64,000 bases of DNA from Athripsodes cinereus (Eukaryota; Arthropoda; Insecta; Trichoptera; Leptoceridae): contig OX388309.1 of assembly GCA_947579605.1 (NCBI GenBank), positions 19,411,071 through 19,475,070 of the forward strand, written 5' to 3'. The position numbers were made by a program, and so were the translations under genes. Below the pieces are notes generated by a model, which was not told where the DNA came from, did not search any database, and worked only from the letters and a program-made list of their open reading frames with translations. Below, piece after piece: positions 34,937-46,855 of this stretch. The number at the start of each line of letters is the position of its first letter. The first letter of the stretch is position 1.

Positions 34937-35640
34937 TATATTAACTAAATACAATGAGTCCAATCCAAGTTTAACGCACAACGTAAAAAGTTATAATAAA
35001 AGTACATAAAACAAACAAAACATTAGAAGCAAAGCTCAAAAGAAGTAATGGTCTCCTTGGTGCGATAACATTTCACCGGTATTACAAGAGCGGCTCTGCA
35101 AGACGTGGCGGGGAAATTAAAACGGAAACCCGGGGATATTTTGCTTTTTATTTATTGGTGGCAATTAAAAGAGGGCGGGTGTTGATGTTAAAAACAACGG
35201 AAGGAGATAAGTTAAAGGGGGTGCCCAAATAGATATTACTCGGATTTGAATCGATAGGCGGAGATACCCTCTCAACAATCTGCCGGCAATAAGAAGTATA
35301 GCTACTATTCCTTATTCTTCAATCTTTACGCCCCATTTAAATGGATAATAGACAAGATATCATGTTATGGCTCGCAATAATGTGGTCTCAATATATAACT
35401 TTCATGCGATTTCACTTGTTATAATACAAATAAAAATAGACATGGGGTAAATCTAATAAACACAAATAAGCTAATGGCCTAATATTTCTAGAAACATTTA
35501 CTTTATTTATTGCATTATTAGTGCCTTTTGTATTACAATCTAGTTATACTTATATACGCAGGTAAATACAACCTTTTAGTGAACTTGTTTAATAGAATTG
35601 AATACTTTTATTGTGCCTAAACAACTTTATTGTTGATGAC
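34937..35640. other. Non-repetitive patch, relatively GC-rich at 35040-35290
   Basis: 35040-35290 contains GCGGGGAAATTAAAACGG, AACCCGGGGATATTTTGC and AAAGGGGGTGCCCAAATAG-like words and stands out from the AT-rich background. I see no open frame or known repeat. It could be a conserved non-coding element, an old repeat or an untranslated exon; nothing decides. Confidence 0.4.
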
Positions 35641-35641
35641 T

Positions 35642-35879
35642 GAAATTTCCCCCATGCTTATCAAGAACACAGCATTGTTTTTTATGGCATAACATCCTAC
35701 CAGAATGATTTGTGCCAAAAGGAATTTTCCACCATGCTTATCAAGAACACAGCATTGTTTTTATGGCATAACATCCTACCAGGATGATTTGTGCCAAAAG
35801 GAATTTTCCACCATGCTTATCAAGAACACAGCATTGTTTTTATGGCATAGCATCTTACCAGGATGATTTGTGCCAAAAG
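35642..35879. repeat. 79-bp minisatellite, three units
   Basis: Three head-to-tail units start at 35642, 35721 and 35800. The first unit has one extra T; the others differ by a few substitutions. Each contains CATGCTTATCAAGAACACAG and GGATGATTTGTGCCAAAAG-like words. The units are too alike to be old. No coding potential. Confidence 0.95.
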
Positions 35880-36837
35880 CAGTCTCTAAATTTTATTAAA
35901 TAGTCAGGTAATAAAATTTAGTTATTAGAAAATTATAAAATTGTTTGAGATGGGACAAATGGATTGTATGGGATGTTATGCTTAGTAACGATTCAATCAA
36001 AAAACCAAACGAGTATGAACTCTATATTCATCTCTCAATATATTACGTCAACAATAATAGCATTATTATTATAAACAACAAGTGTTAATATTTTATAACA
36101 ATGAAACTCAACAACAAAATGTGTTACAGTAAAATGAAAATCATAAATCATATCGGCACAGTTGCACGTTGCAAAATACAACAACTCATGGGTTTATACA
36201 TGAAATGTGCATCATAAATTTAAACTCACATTGTACTTAAAATCGTCAATACATTGTGATCAAAATTCAAACGTCAAAGGTTTAATAATGTATTGGAGCT
36301 CACGAGACATAAATTGGATTTGAGATTGAACTTATCACATTTATATTACTACATACAATCACATCGCACAGCGAAATTGTGTGAAGGTTTTACAGTATTG
36401 TGTATTTCTCAGAATGTGTGTGTAAGCAGTATTTAAGACCAATAACGATAATCGGATATAACTTGAATGACATAAAATTAATTGTTAAATAAATGTTTTA
36501 AGAATTGTAAAAAACTCATATTAATTCATTCTTTACAACCTTGTTATAATTACTTTTCTAGTGCCATAAAAATAGAATTAAAACACATTAATTGTTATAA
36601 ATGCAAATTCATATGTCATGACAACGCTTGAAATAACTATTGTTCTGATATTGTCAGAGCAAATTTGGAATAACAGCACATTTATCTCGATTGTATTTTT
36701 ATCTCAACTGGAATTAAATTTTCCACTTTTCGTACAAGTCTTGTTTTATTTAATAGAAGAGAGTCCCACCTTCACCCGGATATCTCAGGAGTTGTGAACT
36801 CCTATTTATTTAATAACAGTTATAACAATATAATAAC
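35880..36837. other. AT-rich DNA with a short inverted repeat word
   Basis: Near 36756-36790 the reverse complement of GAGATATCCGGGTG recurs (also at about 6788), so a small dispersed repeat is present. Otherwise nothing recognised. Confidence 0.45.
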
Positions 36838-36983
36838 AATTTATTTATTTATTTATTTATTTATTCATTCTTTACTGTACATTGATAAAAAACAATTACA
36901 TAAAAGGTATACATTCAAATTAAATACAATCAATATACAGAGGGCGAGTTTATCGCAAAGGCGCGATCTCTTCCAACTAACCC
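36838..36983 (-). repeat. LINE 3' tail family T, copy 2
   Basis: It carries the TTTACTGTACATTG, ATATACAGAGGGCGAGTTTA and CTTCCAACTAACCC words of family T. The TTTATTTATTTATTTATTTA run at the left is the TAAA tail in minus-strand sense. A few base changes (GCAAAGGCGCGATC) separate it from copies 1 and 3. Confidence 0.82.
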
Positions 36984-37202
36984 AAAGTAGCTAAACGTAT
37001 TTATCTTCGGTTATACGATCTGTAAAATAATAATAATTATATGGAAGAATTACATATGGCCCCGACCACATTTCTGGATATAAAAATTATTTTTACTAAG
37101 CTATTAATTAATATTACTAGTACTCACTACTCACACCATGTCTCATAACTATGAGATTGAAAAATATTTTTTTTTTAATTTAACGGTAATGTATAATATA
37201 TA

Positions 37203-37460
37203 TCGAGGGTATACAACCAAAATGCACTAAGTCATTTCAGTTTTGAGATGACATGGTGGCAATTAAATGAAAAAAAAAGTGTTTAGATCAATACAAATTC
37301 GTCATGTGTTATTTGAACTTTAATTAAGATGATATTGGTAAGTGACTTTTAGGCTTTGCAAACAAATTTAAACATAGGAAATATGTTAATTACTTGAATA
37401 GTTTTTGAAAACTTTTGTAGCGCTAGACTGACTTAGTGCATTTTGGTTGTATACCCTCGA
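37203..37460. mobile_element. 258-bp MITE with perfect 32-bp inverted repeats
   Basis: 37203-37234 and 37429-37460 are exact reverse complements, starting TCGAGGGTATACAACC. TA flanks both ends (37201-37202, 37461-37462). Tc1/mariner-type target choice and end layout; the interior has no gene. Perfect ends suggest recent movement. These ends differ from those of the DD41D and DD34D elements in this window, so its transposase is encoded elsewhere. Confidence 0.93.
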
Positions 37461-37462
37461 TA

Positions 37463-38607
37463 TAATATTAAATTCAAATATATAATATATATATATCAAT
37501 TGGTTTCACCTCCCTTTTAGAGATATATCGCGGGTGTCGTGAAGGCAGCAGGCATCGATAAGCGAGAACTCGCTGTAGGAACGTAGAATACCCAAAAACG
37601 ATATTTTTATATAATCTCCAATTCGCTTAAAAATAACACGTTAAAAATCGAATGAATAAATAATAGTTTAAGTACTTAGCATAATCCTAATAACATACAT
37701 ATATTTCCTTTTCCGTTATTCCGTAAATACATTAAAAAATATCCTTGGATACATTTCCGAATTCAACAAAATATTGTGATATACATAACAAATTATGATC
37801 CGACATTGTACAAACTCCTTCTAAATAAAGAATTCTGATTATGTACATTTTTTACATCCTGTAATTACTCGATCATTAAGTTTTAATCCAATTTCTATAA
37901 TAAAAATAACATTGCCAAAAAACCCCCCCATAGCTTGTTTCTACCGTGCCTTGAGGGGCGCGAGGAAGAATCAAATTATGTATATAATAAATAGGAAAAG
38001 TATATGTAAGGGTTGAAAATTATAAAGCTAAATCAGATTTATGTACCTGTATTTGAGCGTTTTTTCATGTAAAATTGAGAATGCTTTTCATTTATTTTAA
38101 AAACACCCTCAATTCAATATATTTCAAGTCTGTTAATGCCTACATTTTACCGCCCACATCGAAAAATATGATTAAACAATATTGTTTGCTGTGCACTTCA
38201 ATTAAAATATTTTAGTAGAAAATCTAAATAACGTTCCCTGAATAACAATTAGCATTATTTTATAACTTGTTTTAGATGAGTAAACAGACATTTAACAACA
38301 CTTTTAAAATATTTTTGATATACTGAATGAAAAAAATACATTCTTATTTTTCAAGTCTCATATCAGGACTTCCTGATGTTGATGACATAGGAGAAACGCT
38401 CCTGTCCTGAGCAGCGCTTATCAGTTATTTTAAAGGTAGATACCTACATATAAAAATATTTCACAATACGAGTAGGTACATTTTTTTGTTATAATAAGTA
38501 TCTTTTATAAATAAAAGTATTATTTACAGATTAGCTACTCTTGCCTCATTGTTATGTTGTGGCCGCAAAACATAGAATAAACAAATATCTACAGTTAAAA
38601 AAATATT
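37463..38607. other. AT-rich DNA without recognisable genes
   Basis: A poly-C run of eight lies near 37922. No coding or repeat structure recognised. Confidence 0.5.
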
Positions 38608-38732
38608 TTAAAATAATCTAAAAATGTATCTAAGTTTAAAAAAAACAGACACTGCGTTGGAGAATTCTAAGAAAAATCTCCGGCTTTTGCTATTCACAGT
38701 GTCGGTGTTTAGGTAGGTAATAGAATTCCATA

Positions 38733-38912
38733 GCGAAATAAATGAAACAAATGTTTTATATTCTACTATTTGTTTATTTGACGAGAGAGACGTCTTTCGT
38801 CTTGTTAGGACATTGTCAATGTCAGAGATTGGCAATGTCCTAACAAGACGAAAGACGTCTCTCTCGTCAAATAAACAAGTAGTAGAACAAAACATTTGTT
38901 TTATTTATTTTG
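38733..38912. repeat. 180-bp near-perfect hairpin
   Basis: The arms at about 38733-38820 and 38828-38912 pair over ~85 bases with only a handful of mismatches and a 7-base loop (GTCAGAG). The central 45 bp of each arm (around GACGAGAGAGACGTCTTTCG) are essentially perfect. A transcript from either strand would fold into a long double-stranded stem. No terminal motif ties it to a known MITE. A 95-codon minus frame (38608-38895) crosses it and ends in weakly LINE-like text (SLWNSI...), which is not enough to call. Confidence 0.9.
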
Positions 38913-38913
38913 C

Positions 38914-40550
38914 TCCAGCCTTTGCCTTTACGCAATTACGGAGATAACAAAAAAACCTATATCAGAAAAGAGTAATTTTTTCAAGAGTTTGTCATCCTCT
39001 TATACTTACTTAATAATCTTAATCTTAATATTTTATAAATACCCTTCATTTATTTAAGATTTTTCTGTGACATCAAATCAAAGTTTACTATAAATAGATA
39101 AATCTCCAGTGTTTTTAGCGCAATAATATTGTAACTTGCACTGAGAAAATTGAAAAATTTATTTAACTGTCTTAAGATTTAAACAATAAGCACAAAACAG
39201 TGTTAGCGGTGACACAACAAGGAAACTAATGACCTAGGATTAGAAGCGGATGTTTAGAGAATGAAAAGGAAGGAAGTGTGAGGAGTTATAGGGAACTGAG
39301 AGAAGATGAGGTAGAAATATACAACTTATAACTGTATTATAATATATGTATAGGTATTAAGTGTAGACTGTAGATAGAATGGTGTGAGTGTGTATTGTAA
39401 GGAGTGAGTTCGCTATTACATTTGTTCTTATTGTTGTTCAGTAAACAATGTGGGAAAAGGACACACGTGATAAAACCAAGAGGATACACATAACTTGTGC
39501 AGTATTTCAAATCTTTACAAAGTATATTGTTTGTGACTAAAACCATTCGCTGTTGTTACTACTACACAACTAACACTCTCATACTGAAACTTATAAAGTA
39601 AATCAAGCCTTTCTCTTTTCTTCGAGAAATCGCCTCCTATTTCAGGAATACTTTAGACACTATTACGTTCTATTGCGATGGAATGACTTCCCTCTTTCAG
39701 TAGGAACAATTCTTTTGCAAAGTTTTTAACAAATTAATACTTTTACTAAACTTCCGTTGATTTTCATTTTGATATAAATAAAATGAATAACACAGTACAT
39801 TGTATCTGACACAACGGTCAAGCAAATTTTATTTATGTGTACCTACAGGTTGAAATAATGTTGAAATATGGTTGATATTTATATTTATATTCAAATAAAA
39901 GTTGAAAAAATGTTAAGAAATATTCCTTTTGTTTTTATGTACAAAATTAATCAAAGTATTTTGAATAAAACCACAAATCCAACAAAATTATTGTGAATAA
40001 ATACAGGTCGCAAATTATAAATAAAATTGACAGTATAAATAACAATTGAACTGGTTTTAGTAAAACACAAGACATTCGCCTGCATAGAAGCCGATAGATA
40101 TTTTACCTACGTCATGTTACACAACACGATTGAGTCATAAGACAATAGGTAATCAGTTGTTTTAGAAATCAGGACGCAAATGCATTCATCATGACGAATG
40201 CTCTCAGATGCATTCACTAACTTACGGTACAGATAATGTATTTTAAACCAAATTCAAATACTTTGTTTGAAGATTCATTACAAGTATTAAAAAATTGGAA
40301 AAATTTGAGTTTATTAGGGACGTAAATACTATTTAAAAAAAAAACCATATCGACAAAACCATAATAATCTCATTTCACAAAAAAACTGAACCTCGAATGT
40401 ACTCCACATCATAATAACTATATAAAGTACCTTATTGAAACACTATTCAAAGCTATAAATACGAAAATACCTTTTTTGATATATCTATAGGTACCGATTT
40501 TGTATTAATTTCTTTAACACGAAAAGGAGTAGAAATTTTAGTAAAAAAAA
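38914..40550. other. AT-rich DNA without recognisable genes
   Basis: 39230-39420 is purine-rich on the plus strand (AGGAAGGAAGTGTGAGGAG and similar). No gene or repeat recognised. Confidence 0.5.
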
Positions 40551-40617
40551 CTGGATTTAATATAAATACAAACACACCCTCAAAGTAAGCGATATGATTA
40601 TGTTGTGAAGTTGGAGT

Positions 40618-40702
40618 ATGCCAGCAACGGGTGGATTCGAACCCGGGTCTCCCGATCAGAAGCCTACCACCCAGACTACCATCAAGCTACCAACCATCGC
40701 GG
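40618..40702 (-). repeat. tRNA-derived SINE head or tRNA pseudogene
   Basis: On the minus strand an A-box-like GGTAGCTTGATGGTAGT and a perfect B box GGTTCGAATCC are correctly ordered about 35 bp apart. The T stem and anticodon arm do not pair, so this is not a functional tRNA. tRNA-headed SINEs have exactly this internal RNA polymerase III promoter. The body, if any, would extend left to about 40550 without a clear tail. Confidence 0.6.
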
Positions 40703-41432
40703 ATAATGAATATTATATTAATTATTTTGTTGAATTTATGTTATGAAATATGACTGCCAAATAAAATATACTGAACGAACCAACAATAAATGTTTGTAGT
40801 TACTTTACATAGATCGATTACCTTCCAGCAACAACGGAATGAGCTAAAGAGAAAGGCGGAGACAAGCAACTAATATTAATGATACTAAGGACGTAGTCGT
40901 TATAAATAGTGAATATATGTAAGTAGTTAGACTATAGTTTAGTTCAAAGCTTTACAGTTAATGGAAAGCCATATAAAGCTATCGTGGATTTTAGCAGCTT
41001 GGCGACACTTTGGGTGGCCTTAACTGAATCTTCTTGCAATAATTAATTCTCAACGAGATATACTATTACTTGTTTATTTTGGCTTCTGTGTAATTTATCT
41101 ACATATAGGAATAAAAGCATCTAAATTAATTAATTCTCGCAGTATTTGAAGTATTTTATAAGCGTTAAGGTATAAATATAATAAAAAATAAGTGAAATAT
41201 TTAACGAGTCGTAATTTTGTCGTTTTCAGCATAAAAAAGCTTTAAATTGACTGATGTGAAAGGGTCAGCATAATTATGTTTCAATTTAGTGTATTATTTA
41301 TCTGTTTTTCAATTTCAGAGTTACTTTTACAGATTTGCTTTCCCGCGACTTCGATTTCCAATTGGTCCTTCATTTATGTTTCTTTTGGTTTTTTATAAAA
41401 AATAAATTCTAACACAATAACTACTACTATAC
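40703..41432. other. AT-rich DNA with a possible LTR/primer-site remnant
   Basis: Around 41000-41024 TGGCGACACTTTGGG begins with TGGCGAC, the complement of a tRNA-Arg-like 3' end used as primer site by some gypsy-type elements. No LTR pair or polyprotein is present here, so this is only a hint. Confidence 0.25.
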
Positions 41433-41690
41433 CATCACGGCATATCCCACAAGTGGGGTAGCCAGCAGATCAGCTGCATGTAAGAAACATACAAACTGTC
41501 CTCTTCGTGCCAGAATAAAATCAAGACATTCAGGATGGGTGGCAAACCTCAACGCTGAATTTAAGATGTAAAATGTCTTATTTTTTTCGTACACCTGCCT
41601 TTTACAGGACACTCGAAAACTTACCCAGAAGAGTGGGATACTAATTCTTTACCGGGTGCTCCACGGGATATAACACGGGATATGCCTAAC
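41433..41690 (-). repeat. Dispersed repeat family A, best copy
   Basis: The sequence runs from ACGGCATATCCCACAAG to GGGATATGCC. Both edges contain GGCATATCCC in opposite orientation, like short inverted repeats. Parts recur at 25740, 25985, 28215, 30040, 31430, 43503, 53570 and 58140. On the minus strand a 61-codon frame (41427-41612) reads through most of it, and its end (GGCTACCCCACTTG) resembles the 'AYPTW' 3' end of LINE family B, so family A may derive from that LINE's 3' region. Confidence 0.7.
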
Positions 41691-41995
41691 ACAATAAACT
41701 TAGTTAAAAATATTATTACGACTTCCAAATGATTTGCCGGCTATGAATAATGCAACGCTGGATACCGATTAAAAAACATTATTACAGGAGATACAGTTTT
41801 AATGCTTATAAGATAGGATCACAATATAAAGTTAAAGTGATTTGTATAGATTCATAAAGATATAATGAGAATTTATGCACAAAAAAATAATAAAATTTCG
41901 ATGAAAACTCACGAATTAAGAATATCTGATTAGGTACTCTTAATTTATAATTTATTTATTTTCGAAGAGCAAACACAGTGAAAGTTCGTCATGGT

Positions 41996-42185
41996 TAAAT
42001 ATTTAGTTTGATTAAATTAAATTAAAACAAAACACACTCCACCCCTTTCTTAATTATCTTGTATTATCTGTCCATTGTATTTAGTTTTAAGTATTTTTTC
42101 ACTGAAGATGGACGTAGCCCGAAAAGCTTATGAAAATATATATTATAAGATTATAAGAATTTAATTTAATCAAACTAAATATTTA
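41996..42185. mobile_element. 190-bp element with perfect 28-bp inverted ends
   Basis: 41996-42023 and 42158-42185 are exact reverse complements (TAAATATTTAGTTTGATTAA inward). Inside lies CACTGAAGATGGACGTAGCC followed by CGAAAAGC (42100-42128). That motif resembles the 'TGAAGATGG...CCGAAA' terminal motif of Penelope-like retroelements, which can contain hammerhead ribozymes. Either a MITE or two inverted Penelope-like ends would fit. No protein remains. Confidence 0.6.
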
Positions 42186-42189
42186 CTTA

Positions 42190-42947
42190 ATATAAAGTTA
42201 TGTAAGTCTCTCTCGAGCGATTGTCGAGTCGAGGTGAATCGGCGTCATTTTACAATTAACCCGTTATGCAAAATACCTACGAATATGTCATTGTAAGTAA
42301 TTATGGGAAACAATTAAAGTATTAATGTGACTTTAATTTCCATTTGTAAACCAAATGAACGAATTTTTACTTTAATGTAACGTTTATATTTGATGTTTAG
42401 CAATAATAATTTCACATATTTTCGAAGGAATATTCGGATAATTTTTTGTAACCTACTTGATTTTAAAAAAAAGATGATATCGATTTTTCCAAACCTGTGC
42501 CTTCTATCGAAAGTTAGCGAAAGATATTTTTTTAATCAAGTAGCATTGTATAATACATATTAAATATCATAAAAACTTTGGATTCATTTATTTATTTATT
42601 GAGACAATAAACGGCTGTTGCCTGTTATTAATAATACAATACAATGTTTAATACAAATCACACAAAATATACTCATTTTTAATATCGACATTGAATACGA
42701 AATCTTTTAAATATTTTCTTTTTGAGTAGCAAAAGAGGACGTTACACGTACATCACACATTTATCTATGCAATGGAGTATTAAATTTTATGTTTTGAGTG
42801 ATTTATACGTAATTTATTTATATAAATGTCTGATAACTGGAATTGTCATTGTGAAGAATGATTCAGCGTCATTAGCTTGTTTTCGCTATATTTCCGCAAT
42901 ATTTTGGTAAACAAATGATTTCGTTTCACTCAGAAATTATCTATCTA
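42190..42947. other. AT-rich DNA with a probable TAAA tail
   Basis: At 42584-42635 TTTATTTATTTATTGAGACAA plus AACGGCTGTTGCCTG looks like another retroposon 3' end on the minus strand. Nothing else recognised. Confidence 0.45.
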
Positions 42948-43075
42948 TCTTTATCCTCACGCTACATTCCAAGTGGGGTAGGCAAAAAAGGTGAAGCGCC
43001 ATATAGATCTTTCCCTTCATACTTCTACCCTACAATCGTATACTTTCTCATACACGTACGTCGATTTCTCTTGCT
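42948..43075 (-). repeat. LINE family B 3' end, inverted fragment
   Basis: On the minus strand TTGCCTACCCCACTTGGAATG followed by GTGAGGATAAAGATAGATAG matches the end of the family-B LINE at 57690-57740 (GCCTACCCCACTTGGGATAC, GTGAGGGTAAA). Only the last codons and the 3' untranslated part survive. Confidence 0.6.
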
Positions 43076-45290
43076 CAATTTGATTATATTGCGTGTCCGT
43101 TCATACGAATTGATATTTCTATAACCTTACAAAAGTCGCTCTTCCAAATTTTTTTTGGGCAGAAATAAGTGTACACTTCTTTCGTGTGTTTTGCATCATA
43201 TCATATTTTTAGAATGGTTTTATTTGGAAAAAAATTATGCTCAATGTGAGAAATTTTCAGGACTATTTGGATATATTTGAAATTCGTAATTCATTACCAA
43301 CTCTTAGTCATTTGGAGTACAAAGATTTACTATGCGCCAATCTCAAGAAGTTATCAAGGCGTGGTTGTAAAATTACCCGAGACCCAAGTATCTTTACAGC
43401 TAAATATTCATACAAGATCGCACATCTGCTGGTGAAAGTAATGTTTAGAGATGTTTCAATATTACTATATATATCTCATTATTTTATTTATTCATTTACA
43501 CAACAAACCAAAAATTTAAGATGCAAAATGTCTTTTACAGGAGATGCAAAAAATGGGAGACTTACTTTTTGCCGGGTGCTCTACGGACCAAAAAGTAAAA
43601 AAAGTATCTTATTATTTGCGTATTTAACAATAATTTTTGAAATTATATAATAATCCACATCAAAATAAATTATTATTATCCAAATGTGGCACCTTCATAA
43701 TTTTTTCCCATAAAGGATTATACTAATGCGTTTCAATGGATCGTTTCGACACTTTCATAATTCCATCGGAACAAACTCATTTCATAAAAAGCTTCCTGAC
43801 AATTTTATTTTAAAAGCATTACTTTGCCAATAACCATTAATTCCATAAAACGTGCAAAGGCTTTATAGATAATTGCATTTATCACACAAATGCGTTGGAA
43901 TTATTAAACGCTACAAAATTTATTCAATTCAATTAATTTTATTCATTATGCAGTTTGATGTGAACTCTTTATATCGAATTGCATATTTTCATGACTCGCA
44001 AACTAATTACATATTTTAAATAATTTCTTAACTATTATTTTTTGACCTAAAAAAAATAATCGGGGAGGGTCATTTATGACGCTGTTTTTATCTTTTTACA
44101 TCTCATGTTTGACAGTAATTATTTAATTATTTTATTGTTTCTTTCAATCAATATAAATTATCTTTTATCTATGTGTATCATCGTAGAAAACTATTGTCAA
44201 ATAGTGAAAATAAAATTTGCATGGTTACAAGATATTTGTTAAATCTGAGAATTAAAATAAATATGTTTTTTTTTATTCATACAAATACCATCAAAGCGCA
44301 TACTAGCGAAATGTGTTCTTGATTTGTGTGACAAAGCTTATTGAGGAAAACTCTTCATCTTAATACGTTTCGCTTATTAAATAGCGCAAAGCTCTCATAG
44401 CCCCACCAAAAATATAAAACGAGAACGTTATACCTGCTATCAAAGCCATCGTAGCAAAACCACTTAAAAAAAACAAACTACCTATTTTTATGGACTACCC
44501 ATTTTTGAAATTTTATTTAAAAACAGTCAATATGTAAGAGAAATTTATATTTTTATGTCAAGTGATCAATGTTCACGTAATGTCGCTTGACTGAATTCTC
44601 ATTCACATGATCAAACAAACTCTCAAATAATATGATTGGTTATGCCTTTATTTCGCTTTTCAATTTCATGTAAGTACGTTTCCAACAAACGGTTGTTATT
44701 ATATAAACCAACCCTCAAATTAACCACCAATGCCTGTGGAAATGAAAACCACGTAGTTGTACTAAATGTGGTTTCACAATACAGTCGTCCTATGTTAGAA
44801 GATGAGAGCATACAAAGAGTATAGTTACACTCATGTGAGCTGTGCACATATCTACATAGATGGATAGTAATTACATAATAATACATACATACAATTATTC
44901 GTGTGATCACTGAGTACTGTCAATTTTCACCAATATCCGATCCAGATTCTAGAAGGGGTTTTAATTGTTAGGATTTTCTCAAACTATCATCCATCAAATA
45001 GAATATTAATATTTAATATATCTTTATTGTGATCCAAAATAAGATTCTTCAACACTTGTTCAACAATATAATGAGTTTTATTTAATAGATTTTTTATAAA
45101 TTAATAGATTTCGAAAAAATAATTGTTTCATAACATGTTTAGGTTATACGATTTGAGAAGACAAAGAAATTCGGCTAACGGATTACATTATTATGCTATT
45201 ATAATCCAGTATTAGATATTCTTTCAAATTATAAAATGATATTAAACGTATTGAAGAGAAACTTATTCACGACGATATATTCAATACTTT
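43076..45290. other. AT-rich DNA with one family-A fragment
   Basis: At 43503-43600 AAGATGCAAAATGTCTTTTACAGG and CCGGGTGCTCTACGG match the second half of family A. The 137-codon plus frame at 43237-43650 includes that repeat and has no motif, so it is not called. Nothing else recognised. Confidence 0.5.
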
Positions 45291-45565
45291 ATTACTTCCA
45301 ATAAATCGATACCCATAATATGTATAACTGATTATATATGTTATTCTATTACATACATATATAATAATAATCAGACCGTAAAAAGGTCTATTCATCGAAT
45401 TCATTAGAGTGTTCTTGAATGGAATGTGAACAATGTTTTAGGTATAAAAAAAGTATTTATTGATTATAACTTTCATTCAAAATCCTATAAATACATAATT
45501 ACTACGGAAAGTATTAGGTATTCTACAGTTATACGTATTATGGGTAACGATTTATTGGAAGTAAT
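45291..45565. mobile_element. 275-bp MITE-like inverted repeat
   Basis: The arms 45291-45329 and 45527-45565 are reverse complements with two or three mismatches (ATTACTTCCAATAAATCG inward). The ~200-bp interior is AT-rich and non-coding. Size and layout fit a MITE. Target duplications could not be fixed. Confidence 0.75.
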
Positions 45566-46704
45566 TCAATCAAATTGAAGACATTTTAGGAACTTATGGT
45601 GATATAACGTAGAAATTAATAATTTATTTTACAAATTTTCTTTTGTGCTCCGACAGGTCAGCTGATATAAATAATGTATGAATAATAATTTTATCGACTC
45701 TCCAGATTGTATATTCAATGTCAGGAACTTTTTTAATGAAATGATTGTTCAAAATATAATACAAATGTGAAGAGACCTAATATAAATCAGGAAACAATGA
45801 AAATGTATCCAACGTGACCATTCATAATACGACTATTTTTATCCTTTTTCTCTTTTCGCATTTGAAAAAACATAATTTAAAAAATTGAACGTGTATAAAA
45901 TAAAGTTAAACATACATAGCGTGTCCTTGATATGAGTTTTCAAATTACGTGCGAATATTTTTCATACAGATCAATTTCCACATTACAAACAGACAAAGTA
46001 AATATTTTAAGAATGCACCATATAGGTACAAAGGATCATTGAAAACCAATTTCATGAAATCAACTATGTGGCAGGATGGTTGTTTAAAACAGAACATAAC
46101 GAGGGTCAAAAATAGTCGCATTTAAGTAAAGGATAAAATTATGTAGTTTTTATGTGTACTTTCTATGAGCTCAAGCTAAATAGGTACGTAAATATTCTAT
46201 TTTTATTCCAACAATGAATCCTACATTATAAAATTAAAATTAATAGTTTTCAAAGTATTAGCGTAAGTAAGTAATATATGTAAGTCAAAGTAATAATGAT
46301 TTGTTTTACTGGAAAATACATAAAAATAACAATCACTCACATTTTTCGAGAGGAAACCAAATCATATGTATGATGCTTTGATCGTGAGAATCATTCTTTA
46401 TTTTAAATAATAGACAACTTTTGTTTTTCGATAAAGCTCTCACATATTCCATATTTTGTGAATAAACTATCAAACTTTTGATTTCTTTACATTCATTCTC
46501 AAAAAAAATATATTTGCACAGTTTTCGTACTTAAAAACTTGCAGAACTGCCACAGACTCCACTTAAATGTTTATTTTACATTTAAAAATAAAAGCATTGG
46601 TATTTCAAACAAAATTTTGAATTCTATTGAATACTACCTATATTAAATACTACTGAATATTAAAAAAAAAAAAAAACTACCTTTTAAATATTATTTGTAT
46701 TCAT
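45566..46704. other. AT-rich DNA, nothing recognised
   Basis: No gene, RNA or repeat structure seen. Confidence 0.5.
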
Positions 46705-46855
46705 ATTTATTTATTTATTTATTTATTTTATTCTTTACTGTACATTGGTTACAATATTACATAGTGAAATAGTGGCATAAAAATAACAATTATAAATTCA
46801 ATGTACAGAGGGCGAGTTTATCGCTAAAATGCGATGTCTTCCAACTAACCCGGTT
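46705..46855 (-). repeat. LINE 3' tail family T, copy 3
   Basis: The TTTATTTATTTATTTATTTT tail at the left, TTTACTGTACATTGG, AATGTACAGAGGGCGAG and CTTCCAACTAACCCGG match copies 1 and 2 in the same orientation. It is the copy most like 19745-19875. Confidence 0.85.

Noticed and set aside
38608..38895. 95-codon minus frame with weakly LINE-like end
   Set aside because: Most of it is one arm of the 38733-38912 hairpin; the SLWNSI-like text alone is too weak for a LINE call.
40618..40702. Functional tRNA gene
   Set aside because: The B box is perfect, but the T stem has mismatches and the anticodon arm does not fold; better explained as a SINE head or pseudogene.
43237..43650. 137-codon plus frame
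   Set aside because: It overlaps a family-A repeat, has no motif and is AT-driven; more likely chance.
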